DNA from: Molossus alvarezi
Lineage: Eukaryota > Chordata > Mammalia > Chiroptera > Molossidae
Assembly (NCBI GenBank): GCA_037176705.1
Contig: CM073890.1
Span: forward strand, 92,742,591 to 92,806,590
Length of the DNA: 64,000 bases
Direction of reading: 5' to 3'
Part shown: positions 44,440 to 55,539 of the stretch, in pieces
How the letters are laid out: the number at the start of each line of letters is the position of its first letter
Position numbering within the stretch: position 1 is the stretch's first letter
Position numbers and translations under genes: made by a program
Notes under the pieces: generated by a model
What the model was told of the DNA's origin: nothing
What the model saw: the letters and a program-made list of their open reading frames with translations, nothing else
Databases searched by the model: none

Positions 44440-44930
44440 CACCCAAGCACCGTTTAGGGGAATTTCAGAATGGATACTATTAGTTTGCTCTTTCACGGTT
44501 GCTACTTTTTTTAAACAAAGTATACATAAAGAGTTAGGATGTATCATCTATCACAGATCATTACTTTGCATTTCAATCCATTGTCCATTTAATTAAAGGA
44601 ATGGAGAAAATATGCTGTTATGGAAGCATATACTCAATACGTTAGAGAAATAGTTCATTCTTACACAGGAATTACCCCTGTTAAATCAATGAAGTGGGGT
44701 CACTGAGCACATAAATTCTGTTTACATAATTTTAAGCCAACAGAGGTAGAGAATACATCTCCTCTAAGAAAAAAGTTTGTTATGAAATTCTGAAAGGGCT
44801 AAAACTGCTATCGGTCTCTGGCAAGACGCTTCAGTAAAGCAGGTGCCTAGCTGCTGTTTTGTAAATTGCTTCCAGCAATTTTGAGGGTGAAGAGAATCAA
44901 ATCTTCATTTATTCAAATAAAAAGAAAAAC
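44440..44930. other. Weak candidate conserved non-coding block
   Basis: Repeat-free, with CATTTAATTAAAGG, GGTTGCTACTTTTTTTAAAC, GTTAAATCAATGAA and retained CpGs (TATCGGTC, GACGCTTC). Adjoins MIR-like text at 44940-45110. Confidence 0.3.
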
Positions 44931-44934
44931 TGAG

Positions 44935-45110
44935 ATAATGTTTGTAAAACACACAGCGCCAGCCGTGCAGTGAGTGTTTATCAACTGTTAGCTGCTCTGG
45001 TGGTGGGGATGCCCTTAGTGAGCCAGTTGCTACCTGTAATAGGACCATAACAACACCTTTCTGCCTGTGTTCTCATTGATAAAATACAGACACCTGACTA
45101 AACTAATTAT
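44935..45110 (+). mobile_element. MIR-like fragment(s)
   Basis: CAGTGAGTGTTTATCAACTG looks like a MIR 3' end and GCCTGTGTTCTCATTGATAA like a MIR core. Their order is scrambled, so two partial copies may be present. Confidence 0.4.
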
Positions 45111-45389
45111 AAAATGCCTGCCAACTATTCAACACAGTGAACAGTCCTTCATTTTTCCTGTAACATCACAATTTCTTCTGGAAGTTTTACTGTGATGTAT
45201 TTTTATTTTGAAAATGAGTTTGTATCCCAAAGTAATCTATATATCGAAGGTAATTTATGTCAAAACCAAAATGGACCTTTTCTTTTTATAAGGCAGGATA
45301 TTGTTCTTAAAGTTCATCTGGAAAGGCGAGCAACCCAAACAACCACGAACGTTTTGGGGAAAGAATCATTATGATTGGGAACAGGGCGC

Positions 45390-46500
45390 CTAATCAGGAA
45401 TCATTATAAAGTATAATGGCTCAAGAAGTTAAAACTGAATGGCATTGACACAATTGCAAAGAGCATACAGTATTATTAAACAAATGATGTTGGAAAAACT
45501 ACTTAGAAAAAATAAAGTCATATTCCTACCTTGTATTGTATACAAAAATAAATGTAGTGTGGATTAAAGATTTAACAATAAAAGGCAAAATGATGAAAAC
45601 ATTTAGAAGAAACTGTGGTTAAAAGCAATGAAATCTCAGGTTAGAGAAGGATTTTCAAAGCATGACTAAAGGCAGAAACCATGAAGGGAAAGGTAGGTAT
45701 CTGTCCATTTAAAACTGCAGAATGGCAAAACATACAAAGGTAAAACAGAATGATAAACTGCGGAAAATGTTGCTACGTATGAAAAAAGGTAAAGATAAGG
45801 AGTGCTTTCAAGAAATAACAAAATGGTTATTTCCCCAATAGAAAAATGTGCTGGGGACTCAAACAAGTTAATAAAACAATACAAATGGCTAATAAACAAC
45901 TGTAAAAGGTTCAGTGTTAATTGTAAGCAAAGAAAGACAAATCACAAGCAAAACAATCCACGTTCAGTTGAAGGACTGACAATATCCAGTATAGCCCAGG
46001 GCATGGGGAAAAAGACACTGTCAGACCCAGATTATTGCAGGAAATGTCTTTTGACTTGGAAAATCTATTTTTATAAATGTATCCTAAAGCAAATGATTGG
46101 CTATGTGTGTAATATATGTATGAAGATGTTTATATTGGATTTTTAAAATGATAGTGGAAAATTGGAAACAGCTTAAATGCTTGGCAACAGGGGTTTGGTA
46201 CAGTTCTATAACAGAACACTCTGTAGACATTTAAAGAGGCTAATGTGGCTATATATTTATTGAATAGAGAGTTACTATCTGTTATTGAGCCCCCCACCCC
46301 AAAATAAATGACAATACAGTATATAAAGTATAATTCCATTAATTTTTTTTTTTGTATAAGCTCAGGGATAACTTGGGAAAAGCAATAATCTAATTGTTAA
46401 TAGGGGTTACTCCTGGGGGTGAAGTGGGATTAGATTAGAGATAATTTTTTACTTATTTGTATTTTCAGATACTAAAATAAAATTTCAGAAAAGTAAAATT
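45390..46500 (+). mobile_element. Old L1 LINE fragment, sense
   Basis: ACAAATGATGTTGGAAAAAC, GTGGATTAAAGATTTAACAA, AATGGCTAATAAACAACTG, GTGGAAAATTGGAAACAGCT, ATAAAGTATAATTCCATTAA and TAGGGGTTACTCCTGGGGG are the reverse-transcriptase-distal ORF2 and 3' UTR of an old L1M-type. Only broken frames (for example 45802-46146) remain. Confidence 0.82.
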
Positions 46501-46613
46501 ATAATCGTAAGACTTGGTCAGTTAGAAGTAACAGTCTAAATGACAAAAAGAAATACCAAAAGTATTTATAGGAAGGTAGTAGGGTTATATAGGTGCATTA
46601 AAAATTCTTTCTC

Positions 46614-46745
46614 TACAGGGTGTGGCAAAAATAGGTTTACAGTTGTTCACATGGAAAATAATATAATAATTAATAAATAATAATACAAGAATAAGCTCTA
46701 TATCACATCCTCACAACTATAAACCCACTTTTGTCCTACATTGTA
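46614..46745 (+). mobile_element. Tc1/mariner-type MITE, copy 2, with TA duplication
   Basis: Body 46616-46743: left end CAGGGTGTGGCAAAAATAGG then TTTACAGTTGT, right end ACAACTATAAACCCACTTTT then GTCCTACATTG, bounded by TA on both sides (46614-46615, 46744-46745). Ends are inverted repeats of about 30 bases. The core nearly matches the copy at 2714-2839. Confidence 0.9.
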
Positions 46746-46749
46746 TTTC

Positions 46750-47895
46750 CAAAAATTTCTACACTCAAAAATAGTTGTATTATTCTTATGCTCAGAAAAT
46801 AAAAAATAAAAATTGAAAGGGAAGCAAATAAAATCTATATATGAATATCCACACACCCACACGTAAAAAGTCTGGAACATTATACATCAAAATCTTAATA
46901 GATTTTGGATAGTGAGGATAAGTGACTTAAAACAGTTTTCTTTTATTATCTGCATTTATTAATTTTCAAAACTATACATGTATTACTTGTGGTATAAATA
47001 GTAAACTTATAGAATAAAGCTTCTTTAAAATTTTATATAGTGTGATTTACCTTTGTTAAATCCACCCTCCCCCTAAATTTTAAGTATACATAAGAAATTA
47101 GGAACCAAAATACAAAATAATGTATTTTGTAGTACTACTTGTTTAAGTAGTACTTGAAAGGGAAAAGTTATTGTGAAGGTTTTCAATACCCTTGACATGA
47201 TTTGGGACGAGGTGGAGTGATGCAACACCAAGGCTGGGCATCCCTCTTGCTGGCCAAATGTGGCTTTTGTTTCTAGCCCATGACCTTGGTTTGCTTTCAC
47301 CAACATAGGCTCACATGCATCAACATTTGGAATGCAAAGCAAGTCTTGATTGATGGGTCCAAAGGGATTTTTAAATTTGGCATCCTGGGGAATACGGAGC
47401 ATGGGCCTTTGTCTCTGCCCTGGTTTCTGTGTCCTTCTGCGCAGGAGCTGGGCTTCATCCAGGAACTGGGCATGGGGATTTACCACAAGAAAGTTTCCTT
47501 AGGACTGGCTCCTGGATGCCATTTTTTCTTGAGCTGGAAAATGTGGTTGTTCCCTGCAAGTGTCCACGGAGAGGCTCTTGATACTGTTGAGATGATTGGC
47601 ATTTCAACCACACCAATGTTTCTATTTTCTTTCTACTCTCAGATAGAAAGGGGAGAGGTGGAGCCCCCACGCCGCACCGAGCTCCCTGCCTCTCTTCTCT
47701 CCCTTGCCAGCTTTCACACTTCTTGTGATGCCTCCAATGTGTATATTATCACAACAACCTATCCACTGATAGTGTGTGTGCAGCAGGTGCTGTCTTGTGT
47801 TTCTTGTTATTTTTCAATGTGTGCATCTTGCCATGTTCCTTGAGGGTAGGATTCATGCCTTTTAATTCTCAGGATTCTGTATGAGAGAGGGAACC
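46750..47895. other. No supported gene; holds the longest open frames of the window
   Basis: 47280-47843 (plus, 187 codons) and 47073-47486 (minus, 137 codons) overlap on opposite strands. The plus frame starts MTLVCFHQHRL and ends with a Cys-rich hydrophobic stretch. Neither resembles a family I know. The base composition is that of unique DNA, and no splice context, Kozak-like start or polyadenylation signal is apparent. I treat both as chance frames or the remains of an unnamed repeat. Confidence 0.4.
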
Positions 47896-47901
47896 TCTAT
47901 A

Positions 47902-48091
47902 CAGCGGTTCTCAACCTGTGGGTCGCGACCCCTTTGAGGGTCAAACGACCCTTTCACAGGGGCCGCCTAAGACATAACAGTAGCAAAATTACAGTTATGA
48001 AGTAGCAACAAAAGTAATTTTATGGTTGGGGGTCACCACAACATGAGGATCTGTATTAAATGTCGCGGCATTAGGAAGGTTGAGAACCACG
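47902..48091 (+). mobile_element. SPIN/URR1-type hAT MITE
   Basis: Left end CAGCGGTTCTCAACCTGTGG with the hallmark GGTCGCGACCCCTTTGAGGG and CCCTTTCACAGG. Right half has TATGAAGTAGCAACAAAAGT, GGTTGGGGGTCACCACAACA and ends GGAAGGTTGAGAACCAC, the complement of the left tip. This is the structure of non-autonomous hAT elements of the SPIN/URR1 group, about 190 bp with no coding capacity. The last two bases of the right tip differ from the expected CTG, and no 8-bp TSD is visible. Confidence 0.88.
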
Positions 48092-48094
48092 GCC

Positions 48095-49135
48095 AGGTGA
48101 AGGTCATTGTTGGAGGCCCTGTTACCAAGTGAACATCGAAAACTCCGCTTGCCTTTCAGAGCCTCAGTTTCCTGTTTTGGAAAATGAGGGGTAGGCCTGC
48201 ATTTAGAACCACAAGCGGAATTCTGAAGCGCTACTAAAGCATGGTGGGTAACGGCAGTGAGGAGAGCAGGGCAGCTGTAAGAGTATTTCTCAGACGATAC
48301 ATGGCCTCCTTGGCCTATTTCTCCCATCTGAGAAGGGTATGGGTACTAGGAACCATTGCATTTTTATAAGCATAACAATAGTGCAAGAACAATAGTAAAC
48401 GGCAACTAGTGCTCTGCCTTGGTACTGGGCAGACGTAGGGAGTGGTGGGGGCTGTGTCAAACTAAAAGCTATGACCAGTGTTGCCCTGTTGATCGTTGCC
48501 ATGTTGGATAGGGAGCCAGGTTTGCAGGTCCTCAAGTTTTTAAGAGTCAGATATATAGCTATTTATGTTAAGTCTCCCAACTTTTGAGTGATACAAGTAA
48601 TGCAAACAGATTTTAAAAACAGTGGAACACAAACACTAAAGGCCCCCATCCAGTCTGAGGGCTGCAAGTTTGCATTGGTGGACCCTCAGCTATCGAGGTA
48701 CCTCAGTGCTCAATTATTCTATTCCACCTGACAGCGAGCACTCTTGTATAAGCATGGAGAGGCTCCTTACCAATTTCCCTGAACTCTTCTCTAAGAAAGT
48801 ACCCATTTTCTGAATATTTAGGATATCGAAACTTCTTTTAGCATTACCAAGGATGAAAATAAGAATGCCTACACAAGAAGTTTGACATTAAAAAAAAAAA
48901 TGCTTTCATGGATTCTCAGAATTGTAGACAGAGGTGGTGTGATAGCAGAGGGCAAGCTGACAGTGTGATATAAGACACTGGCTGGCTGGCTGGAGGACAT
49001 GGGAAAACAACTGGAGAAGGACGATCCGAAGAAGTGAGGGGACTGAAAGGAAGGGTAGATGGTGAACAAAGGAGCCTCTCTTTGATCTTCTGTTTACAGA
49101 GACGCAATAGGAACAGTTCTGTTTCTCTCACACAC
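48095..49135. other. No gene; unique DNA
   Basis: A MIR-like phrase (GCCTCAGTTTCCTGTTTTGG) at 48160-48185 is probably a small MIR fragment. Minus-strand frames at 47995-48327 and 48290-48535 have no family resemblance. An A-run lies at 48890-48900 and CTGG units at 48979-48993. Confidence 0.45.
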
Positions 49136-49139
49136 TTCT

Positions 49140-50250
49140 TTTGCCTTTAGGACTGAACATTTGTTTTCAATTTTAACAGTTACATTGCATGCTTTCATTA
49201 CACCATTGTCTAAAATATTGCCGAGGCCCTAACCGTTATAATTTATCTTTTGTACTATATAATTTGGAGCCGTTCAGGCCAGAAAGGAACATCTGTATTG
49301 AAAGGTTGAACTCGACACAGTTTAGAGTCCTACACTGGGCCCGTTCTAAGGTCAGTTTCCTCATAAACTTCGTTATCGCTGTTGGTTTCATTCATTCTAT
49401 TTGACATATTAAGCTTCTGTATCTTGGCATAAAGGACACAATATTGCAGCATATTGGCAAGCTCATTTGCTTTTCCCAGCTAGTGTTGTGTCCAAATATC
49501 AATCCCCAGGGATAAACACGTGTATATCGACTACAGGAAAATGAAGCTTAGCAGCAGGTGGCCTTTTGCCGCCTAATGAACACGGCAATCTGTTACTATC
49601 ACCGCAGCGCTTTTCACCAGACAATTAGGCAACTAAGCATGTAATTATTCAGGCCAACGAGAAGAGGCTCTCCTCTAATTTCATCTTTTCATTGCTGTTT
49701 ACTCACCCACACTCCCCTCATTAGTGAGAGATTTTCCAGTCTATGCTAATTGGTTTCAATAACATTCATTTCAGTTGAAAGAGAACGATTCTGTTAATTG
49801 AGAATCGAAAGAATCTTTTCATTTTAAGTGCGTCCTGCTATGGAAATCTGAATACTCTCAACAGGTTCGAGCTAATGAAATTAAGTCACACAGCCATTAG
49901 TGGTGTAATAGAAATAAAGTAATTTATTTTCATTGAAGCATGTGCTATAGGTCCAGAACAATTAATACAGCTTGCAGAGGATAGTAACTTGGAAAGAAAA
50001 GTAGACTGAGGGTAAACGAGATGATTTCCCTTAGAAGGCTTGGTAAATTCTTGGTTTAAGTCCCTTGTCCGTTTGGTACCACTTCGAAGTAAAGTGAAGA
50101 GAACTCATTTGTAAAATGTCACTTATCTAATTGTATCTGTAAAGCCACGTTATTTCCTATAGCAGACAGTTAAACGTATCAAGACGACTCACTTGGTTAG
50201 CCGTGTTGGATATTTTAAGCTGAATGTGCTTGTAAAACTTTTACAGCAAA
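49140..50250. promoter_or_regulatory. Strong candidate conserved non-coding element (enhancer-like)
   Basis: The longest repeat-free block with a dense set of homeodomain-type words: GCCTAATGAACA, GACAATTAGGC, GTAATTATTC, TCTAATTTCATC, CTCATTAGTGAG, TGCTAATTGGTTTC, CTGTTAATTGAG, AGCTAATGAAATTAAG, CCATTAGTGG, GTAATTTATTTTCATTG, ACAATTAATAC. It also keeps CpGs (GCCGCC, ACCGCAGCGC, GAACGATT, GAATCGAAAG, GTTCGAGC). Such blocks in gene deserts usually act as distal enhancers of developmental regulators. No open frame spans it. Confidence 0.5.
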
Positions 50251-50254
50251 ACAA

Positions 50255-51665
50255 TTAATCAGCCTGAGCATTTCAGTCTTCTTTCTGTAGTATCAGCTCA
50301 TTTACATGTGTGTGATTGAGAATTGTACTCAGGCCCATGTCACAGCTATTATCAGCTGATGGCTCTTGGAATCCATCACAAGCGTTATGATATTCAGGCA
50401 CTGAAGGAACAGGCAGGGAGAGAGTTTTAGAAGTGAGGTGCTAACAAATCTATTTATATAAAAACCATATCCCACCAAACAAACTAAATTATCAAAGAAA
50501 AATCTTGAGTGTAAATGAAACAAAAGACCTTCTTTTGGGCTGCTTGTTATAATTCCACACTGACAAGTTCCCCCCGATTAGAAGACTAGTATATTTTTGT
50601 GCTAGCAAGAATGTATTTTTAAAGCAAATCTCAGTTTCAGAGGGTGAAATACTGAATATATTACTTTCACACATACAAAAACATACCCACATCATGACAC
50701 TTTTACCAAAATTCTCATCTCTTATTTAGTTGTTATTTTTTTAATGGAATAATCAATACGAAACCATTTGGGTTGCCGTCAGACTAGCTGCCTATGTATA
50801 AAATTCCCTTTCCTTCTCACACATAAGAACCAGAGTTCTGCTGTGGCCATTAGAATATAGTGCAGGCCTGTCTGTTTCTAGAAGCTCCTGTGGATGCTGG
50901 TTGGTGGGAGGGTGAGTGGGGGTGGTGTGTTATGTAAATGTTATGTCTTTTTTTTTTTTTTTTTTAGTTAGATTCAAAAATGCATAATGGGGACAGACTT
51001 ACAAAATAATACACTGCATAGCGTTATGAATATTTCAAAGAATTATTTCTTTATTTTGTGCATAGCTCAGAGTGCTGACATTTGATTTATAGCTGTATGG
51101 ATGTACCTGGGGTTGCTAAGGTTACCCAATTTCATTCACCCATAGATATTTGAGATCTACATAATGCCATCACATTCTCCACTGCATTTCAAAGTGATGT
51201 TGATAAATGGTGCCTTCCTTAGATGATATTTCCATTTAGATGTGATATATCTCATGATTTCTGTCTTTTAAAATATTGTGGTTGATGAAATTTTACATTA
51301 TGTGCATATACAGAAAGCAGGGATACATATTTTTTCAGTTTTAAAGGTTCGAAAAACTATGAAGTGTGTGTGTCCCCTCCGCCTTCCCCACCCTGCACCT
51401 ATTCCCATATGCTGAGGCTTACTGTGACTAATATTGAGTTCTTTTTTTTTCTTAAAAGAAAAAAAAAACTTCACATTATTGTTTGTCTTATGTTTAGAGA
51501 TATAACAAAAGACTGGCTAGTCACCTGCAATCATTTTTATGATTTTTCATATCTTTGCAACAAAGGCTTAAGGTTTTCTAAAAAATGAAAACATCTTTTG
51601 AGATTTTGATAACAAACCTAGGGAAGTTATTTTTTTTTCCAACAGATCTTTTTAGAAGTAACACT
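50255..51665. other. No gene; unique DNA
   Basis: A T-run occurs at 50949-50966. Short frames at 50329-50695 (minus) and 51364-51588 (plus) have no supporting features. Confidence 0.5.
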
Positions 51666-51669
51666 TCTA

Positions 51670-51715
51670 AGATTCTCTTTCTCTTTATATCTCTCTCTAT
51701 ATCTATATCTATCTA

Positions 51716-51769
<54 letters not shown>

Positions 51770-51830
51770 GACATACACACACGAGCACGCACGCGCACAC
51801 ACGAACACATATATACATATATATATAATT
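51670..51830 (+). repeat. Compound microsatellite: CTAT array, then CA/CG-rich tract, then TA
   Basis: Imperfect CTCTCTATAT text leads into about 13 uninterrupted ATCT units (51717-51769). This is followed by ACACACACGAGCACGCACGC-like alternating purine-pyrimidine DNA (51771-51807) and an ATATATAC tail. The middle section is of the type that can form Z-DNA. Confidence 0.95.
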
Positions 51831-52725
51831 TATAACATATATCTTATTATTGCTTACAATGATCACTGACCTTTTAGCTTGTAATGTATCCCAGTCCTAG
51901 AAAGAAGTCTGGTTTGGGAACTCCTAACTTCAAAGGAATAAGAGACCAGACCTATAGAAGAAGACAGTTAAAAACTCAAAATATCCATAAATTTTTGTGA
52001 GAAGAATAGATCTGGCTCCATGGGCAATAAAGTTTCTAGTGGGGAGAGATGAACACATACAAAGAGCCATAAGCCCCATCTTATGAAGGACTAATCTGTG
52101 GATTACATGTTTTCGTTTCTCCCTAACCAGCTGGGTGGAGTTCTGAAAAATTAGTTTTTTATTTCCCTCATCTGAGTGAGAAAACAGTAACAGAAAAGGC
52201 TAGGATGATGAAATGCAGGAAGGACTTTTAGAGGGCCATGGTTAAGGCCTTTGGACCATGTTCTTTGGGAGGAAACAGAGACAGGCTGGGAGGAGTAAAG
52301 GATGGGGAGTGAAAGGGGGTGGAGCAAGGAGGTACTTGAGAGGAGACCCCTGGACAGGGTTGGGGGGAGGTCCATTGAGGAGGGTTAGGAGAGGGTGAAG
52401 GGCCCAGAGTGGAGAGTGACAGAGGAAGTGCATTTTTCAGAGGGCTGAGGGGAGGTTGCTGTGGGTGCCAAGGTCAGCCGTACTTAGCAAGGTGTTGTGT
52501 GATGAAGATTGCAACATGGTGGCCTGCAGACTTGCTATGTTAAACTGTACAGTGTTAAGAATATTTTGGATTAGCTGCAACATTTAAACATTAGAAAATT
52601 TCATAGAAAAGTTCTGAGTTTTAGATTCTTCTGCAAAATCAGAAGATCTGACAATGAGTCTGCATTCTCTGGTGGAGCAATGTAGCATCTGACCCCTTTG
52701 TGAGACTACCTCTCCAGGTTGCCAC
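51830..52725. other. No gene; partly purine-rich DNA
   Basis: 52200-52470 is G- and A-rich on the plus strand (GGAGGAGTAAAGGATGGGGA, GGACAGGGTTGGGGGGAGG) and may be a reversed L2 fragment. 52560-52640 looks like the core of an old MER-type DNA element, not named. Confidence 0.4.
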
Positions 52726-52779
52726 AGTGCCCTCCCCACCCCCAAGCCCAACTTCTTACATTAATATACCTACCTCCTT

Positions 52780-53060
52780 TGGGCAGGTAAGAACACTCCT
52801 GCTTGGCTCCTGTGCTCATGTGACTTTAAATTCTGTGTCCTGCTCTATGCTGAGGCCTGGCAGATAGTAGATGATCAATAAATATTTGTTGAATAAAAGG
52901 AAAATAGCACCTTGTTGTGTCATACACACACAGGTCTGTCCTCCATGGGAGATTGTGGGATGTTTTAGGGTAAGGATTGTCTTACTCATCTTTGTACCTT
53001 TAGTGCCAACACAGCACAGTAAATATTTAATAGACATTGGTTCAATATTGCACAAATATT
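52780..53060 (+). mobile_element. L2 LINE 3' ends, two partial copies
   Basis: CTGGCAGATAGTAGATGATC with AATAAATATTTGTTGAATAA (52858-52898) is an L2 terminus. AGGGTAAGGATTGTCTTACT and TAGTGCCAACACAGCACAGT (52970-53035) repeat the same zone, so a second partial copy lies immediately downstream. Confidence 0.65.
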
Positions 53061-53640
53061 GTGAGGCTGAGCAGCTGATCTCCTTATATAGGGAAAGAAT
53101 CATACAATTGAGAGATGGAAGACCCTGGGTCTGCTAAACTAGTGACTGTGATAAGTCGGCAAGAGCATCGCAGCCCAGGCCAGGAGGCCAAATGGATTAC
53201 TGGCCTCCCAGTGTGGAGCCCGTTCTTCTGAGCATGCTAATCTATTTGGTCTCCAGCTCTCAGGCTGCCAGAGAAAGGCTCTGGAAGCCCTACCCTTTGC
53301 CCTTCTTGGTTCTTCCTACCTCGGTCTCATTTCTTTTGATCCTACTTGACCTTCCTCTGGACCCCTTTTGTTTTCCTCTTAAATTATAAAATACTTTTCC
53401 CTCTTTATTTGCTCCTTTCCCAGATCTGATTACTCATCCCTTCATTTTCCTACGTAGCCATCTCCAAGATGATGATGCTTGATTCTGGGCTTTTCTGTCA
53501 CATGTTTGGCTAGGATTTAAGGTGGGGAAGAGGCAGTTATGATGGGGAGTGAGAAGGAGAAGTAGCTGGAATTGCACATCCTCCTTTAGTGTTCTATTTA
53601 TAATTCCTGAACAAAACCACTTGACAATAAAACTGCTTGG
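53060..53640. other. No gene; unique DNA
   Basis: Nothing recognisable. The 53192-53389 frame is short and unsupported. Confidence 0.5.
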
Positions 53641-53644
53641 GGAT

Positions 53645-53890
53645 AAATCAGGAGCATGGGCTCAGGCACCAGATTTTTCGTGTTTGTGTCCTAACCCTGC
53701 CTCTTATTGGCTCTGTGATCTTGGGTAAGCTATTTAATCTCTCTGCCTTCAGTGTCCTCATTCATAAAATGAAAATAATAAGAGTGACTACTTATTGTGT
53801 TGTTGGGAATATTGAATAAAAAAAACACAAAATATAGTGCTTAGAACAGTGATGGCATATAGTAAATGCTCAATAAATTTCAGCTAGTAG
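53645..53890 (+). mobile_element. MIR SINE, sense, nearly complete
   Basis: GAGCATGGGCTCAGGCACCA, CTGCCTCTTATTGGCTCTGT, TCTTGGGTAAGCTATTTAAT, CATTCATAAAATGAAAATAA, GTGCTTAGAACAGTGATGGC and AGTAAATGCTCAATAAATTT: the full MIR order from head to 3' end. Confidence 0.92.
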
Positions 53891-54575
53891 TATCTTAGTT
53901 ATGTGTTTACCCTCATTTCTAAGCCCTTTGGGTGGTTCCCTGACTACCAAGTCACCATTTACAGATATATTTTCTCCCTACAGATTTTAAGATCTTTGGG
54001 CATAATAAAACTTATTCTTTGAAGAGAAAGTAATTAAGCTAAATTGAATAAGAAAAATGAAAGATAACTATGTATCTATGATATTTATGATCAAAGGGTT
54101 GTCCAGGCATTTGTGGTGATGTAGCAGGGTCTTCTAGAAGTCTTTTCAATGACATTTTAAGTACAGGTTCGGAGGTCCTTATTTATAATCCAGAAATCCA
54201 AAAAGCTCTGAAAATTAAAATTATTTTCCTCCATAATCTTTGGCAACAAGATCTGACCTGCATTTGTTGGTCAAACCTTCCCTGAGCTGACAAAAAGCTA
54301 TTTTCATTCTTTATGTCACTTATGGTGGATATTCTGTATTTTCTGCATAAATATTACATATTGATTATGGAGTACTCTTACTCTGCCTGGGTGTTAGATG
54401 ATTTATAATGTATGTACTAAATTATCTTTCTAAAATTCGAAAAATTCTGGATTCAAAAGCAATCTGTGTCCAAGGGTTTCTGGGCCCATATAACCCTATC
54501 TGCTCTCTTGGTTGGATCAGAGGTACACAATCTTTTACTTCTTCGTGATTCACCCTCCACCTCTTATCCCAAGCA
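53890..54575. other. No gene; unique DNA
   Basis: AT-rich unique sequence, nothing recognisable. Confidence 0.5.
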
Positions 54576-54579
54576 CAGT

Positions 54580-54981
54580 GCTCTGGATCATCCATTCATT
54601 TAATCAATATTTACTGAATGATTGCTAAGTGTCAGACACTGTTCTAGGCTCCTAGATACAGCAAAGAACAGTGTGGTCCTTATTTTGATGGATTTTAGAC
54701 TCTACCCGGAGAAGATGCTTGATAAAGGAATAAGAGCCTCTCAGTGTTTTGAAGAAGATAAAATACAATCATGAGGTGGGCAGTAAATCAGTTTGGTGTC
54801 AGAGAGAGAGAGAGAAAGAGAAAGAGAGAGAGTGTGTATATGTTTGAAGTCACTCAGACAGTTTAGGCTGGTTAAGACCTCTCTAAGGGGTAACATTTGG
54901 ACAGAAACCTGAATAATTGGAGCAAATCAGTCATACAATAAGCTGGGCAAGAGTGTTTCAGAAAGAGCATATAGTAACTGT
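54580..54981 (-). mobile_element. L2 LINE 3' region, antisense, first part
   Basis: CATTCATTTAATCAATATTT, GTCAGACACTGTTCTAGGCT, GCAAAGAACAGTGTGGTCCT, AACATTTGGACAGAAACCTG and GGCAAGAGTGTTTCAGAAAG are the reversed L2 3' end in order. A (GA)n run (54801-54831) sits inside. A VES SINE follows. Confidence 0.85.
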
Positions 54982-55228
54982 AAAATACCCAAGGTCAGTC
55001 CGGCCAGTGTGGTTCAGTGGTTGAGCATCCACCCATGTACCAACAGGTTGCCGGTTCAATTTTCAATCAGGACATATGCCCAGGTTGTGGGCCTCATCCC
55101 CAGTGGGGGGCATGCAGGAGGTGACCAATCGATGTTCTCTCTCACCAATGTTTTTGTCTCTTTCTCCCTCTCACTTCCTCTCTCTCTCTCTAAAATCAAT
55201 AAAAGAAAAAAAAAATACCCAAGGCCAG
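54982..55228 (+). mobile_element. VES SINE in L2, with TSD
   Basis: Body 54999-55211: head CCGGCCAGTGTGGTTCAGTG, ATCCACCCATGTACCAACAG, CCAATCGATGTTCTCTCTCA, TCTAAAATCAATAAAAG tail. TSD AAAATACCCAAGGTCAG / AAAATACCCAAGGCCAG (one mismatch). Confidence 0.95.
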
Positions 55229-55440
55229 AATGAGCATTTCAGGTTCCAGAAGTGGAAAGAAGACATGAGTGATTGGGGCAACAATGGGCCATGATGGAAA
55301 AAGGTGTGAGAAATGGTCAGATACAATTTCATAGACATGTAGGCATGAAAGGAGTTTGGATTTTATTTTATATGCAATGGGAGCTGATAGAGGAAGAAGG
55401 GAAGAAAGTGATATAATGGCTTTATGTTTCAAAAAATTGC
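55229..55440 (-). mobile_element. L2 LINE, antisense, second part
   Basis: Continues the L2 after the SINE: GGAGTTTGGATTTTATTTTA, GCAATGGGAGCTGATAGAGG and GTGATATAATGGCTTTATGT match reversed L2 'aaggagtttggattttattctaagtgcaatgggaagcc'. Confidence 0.83.
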
Positions 55441-55539
55441 TCTGTTGAATGGCTACTGTACATATGTATTGTTTATATTTGTGGAATGAATTATTTAGTT
55501 ATATAATTACATGTTACATGCAATGCATAGATCATTTGC

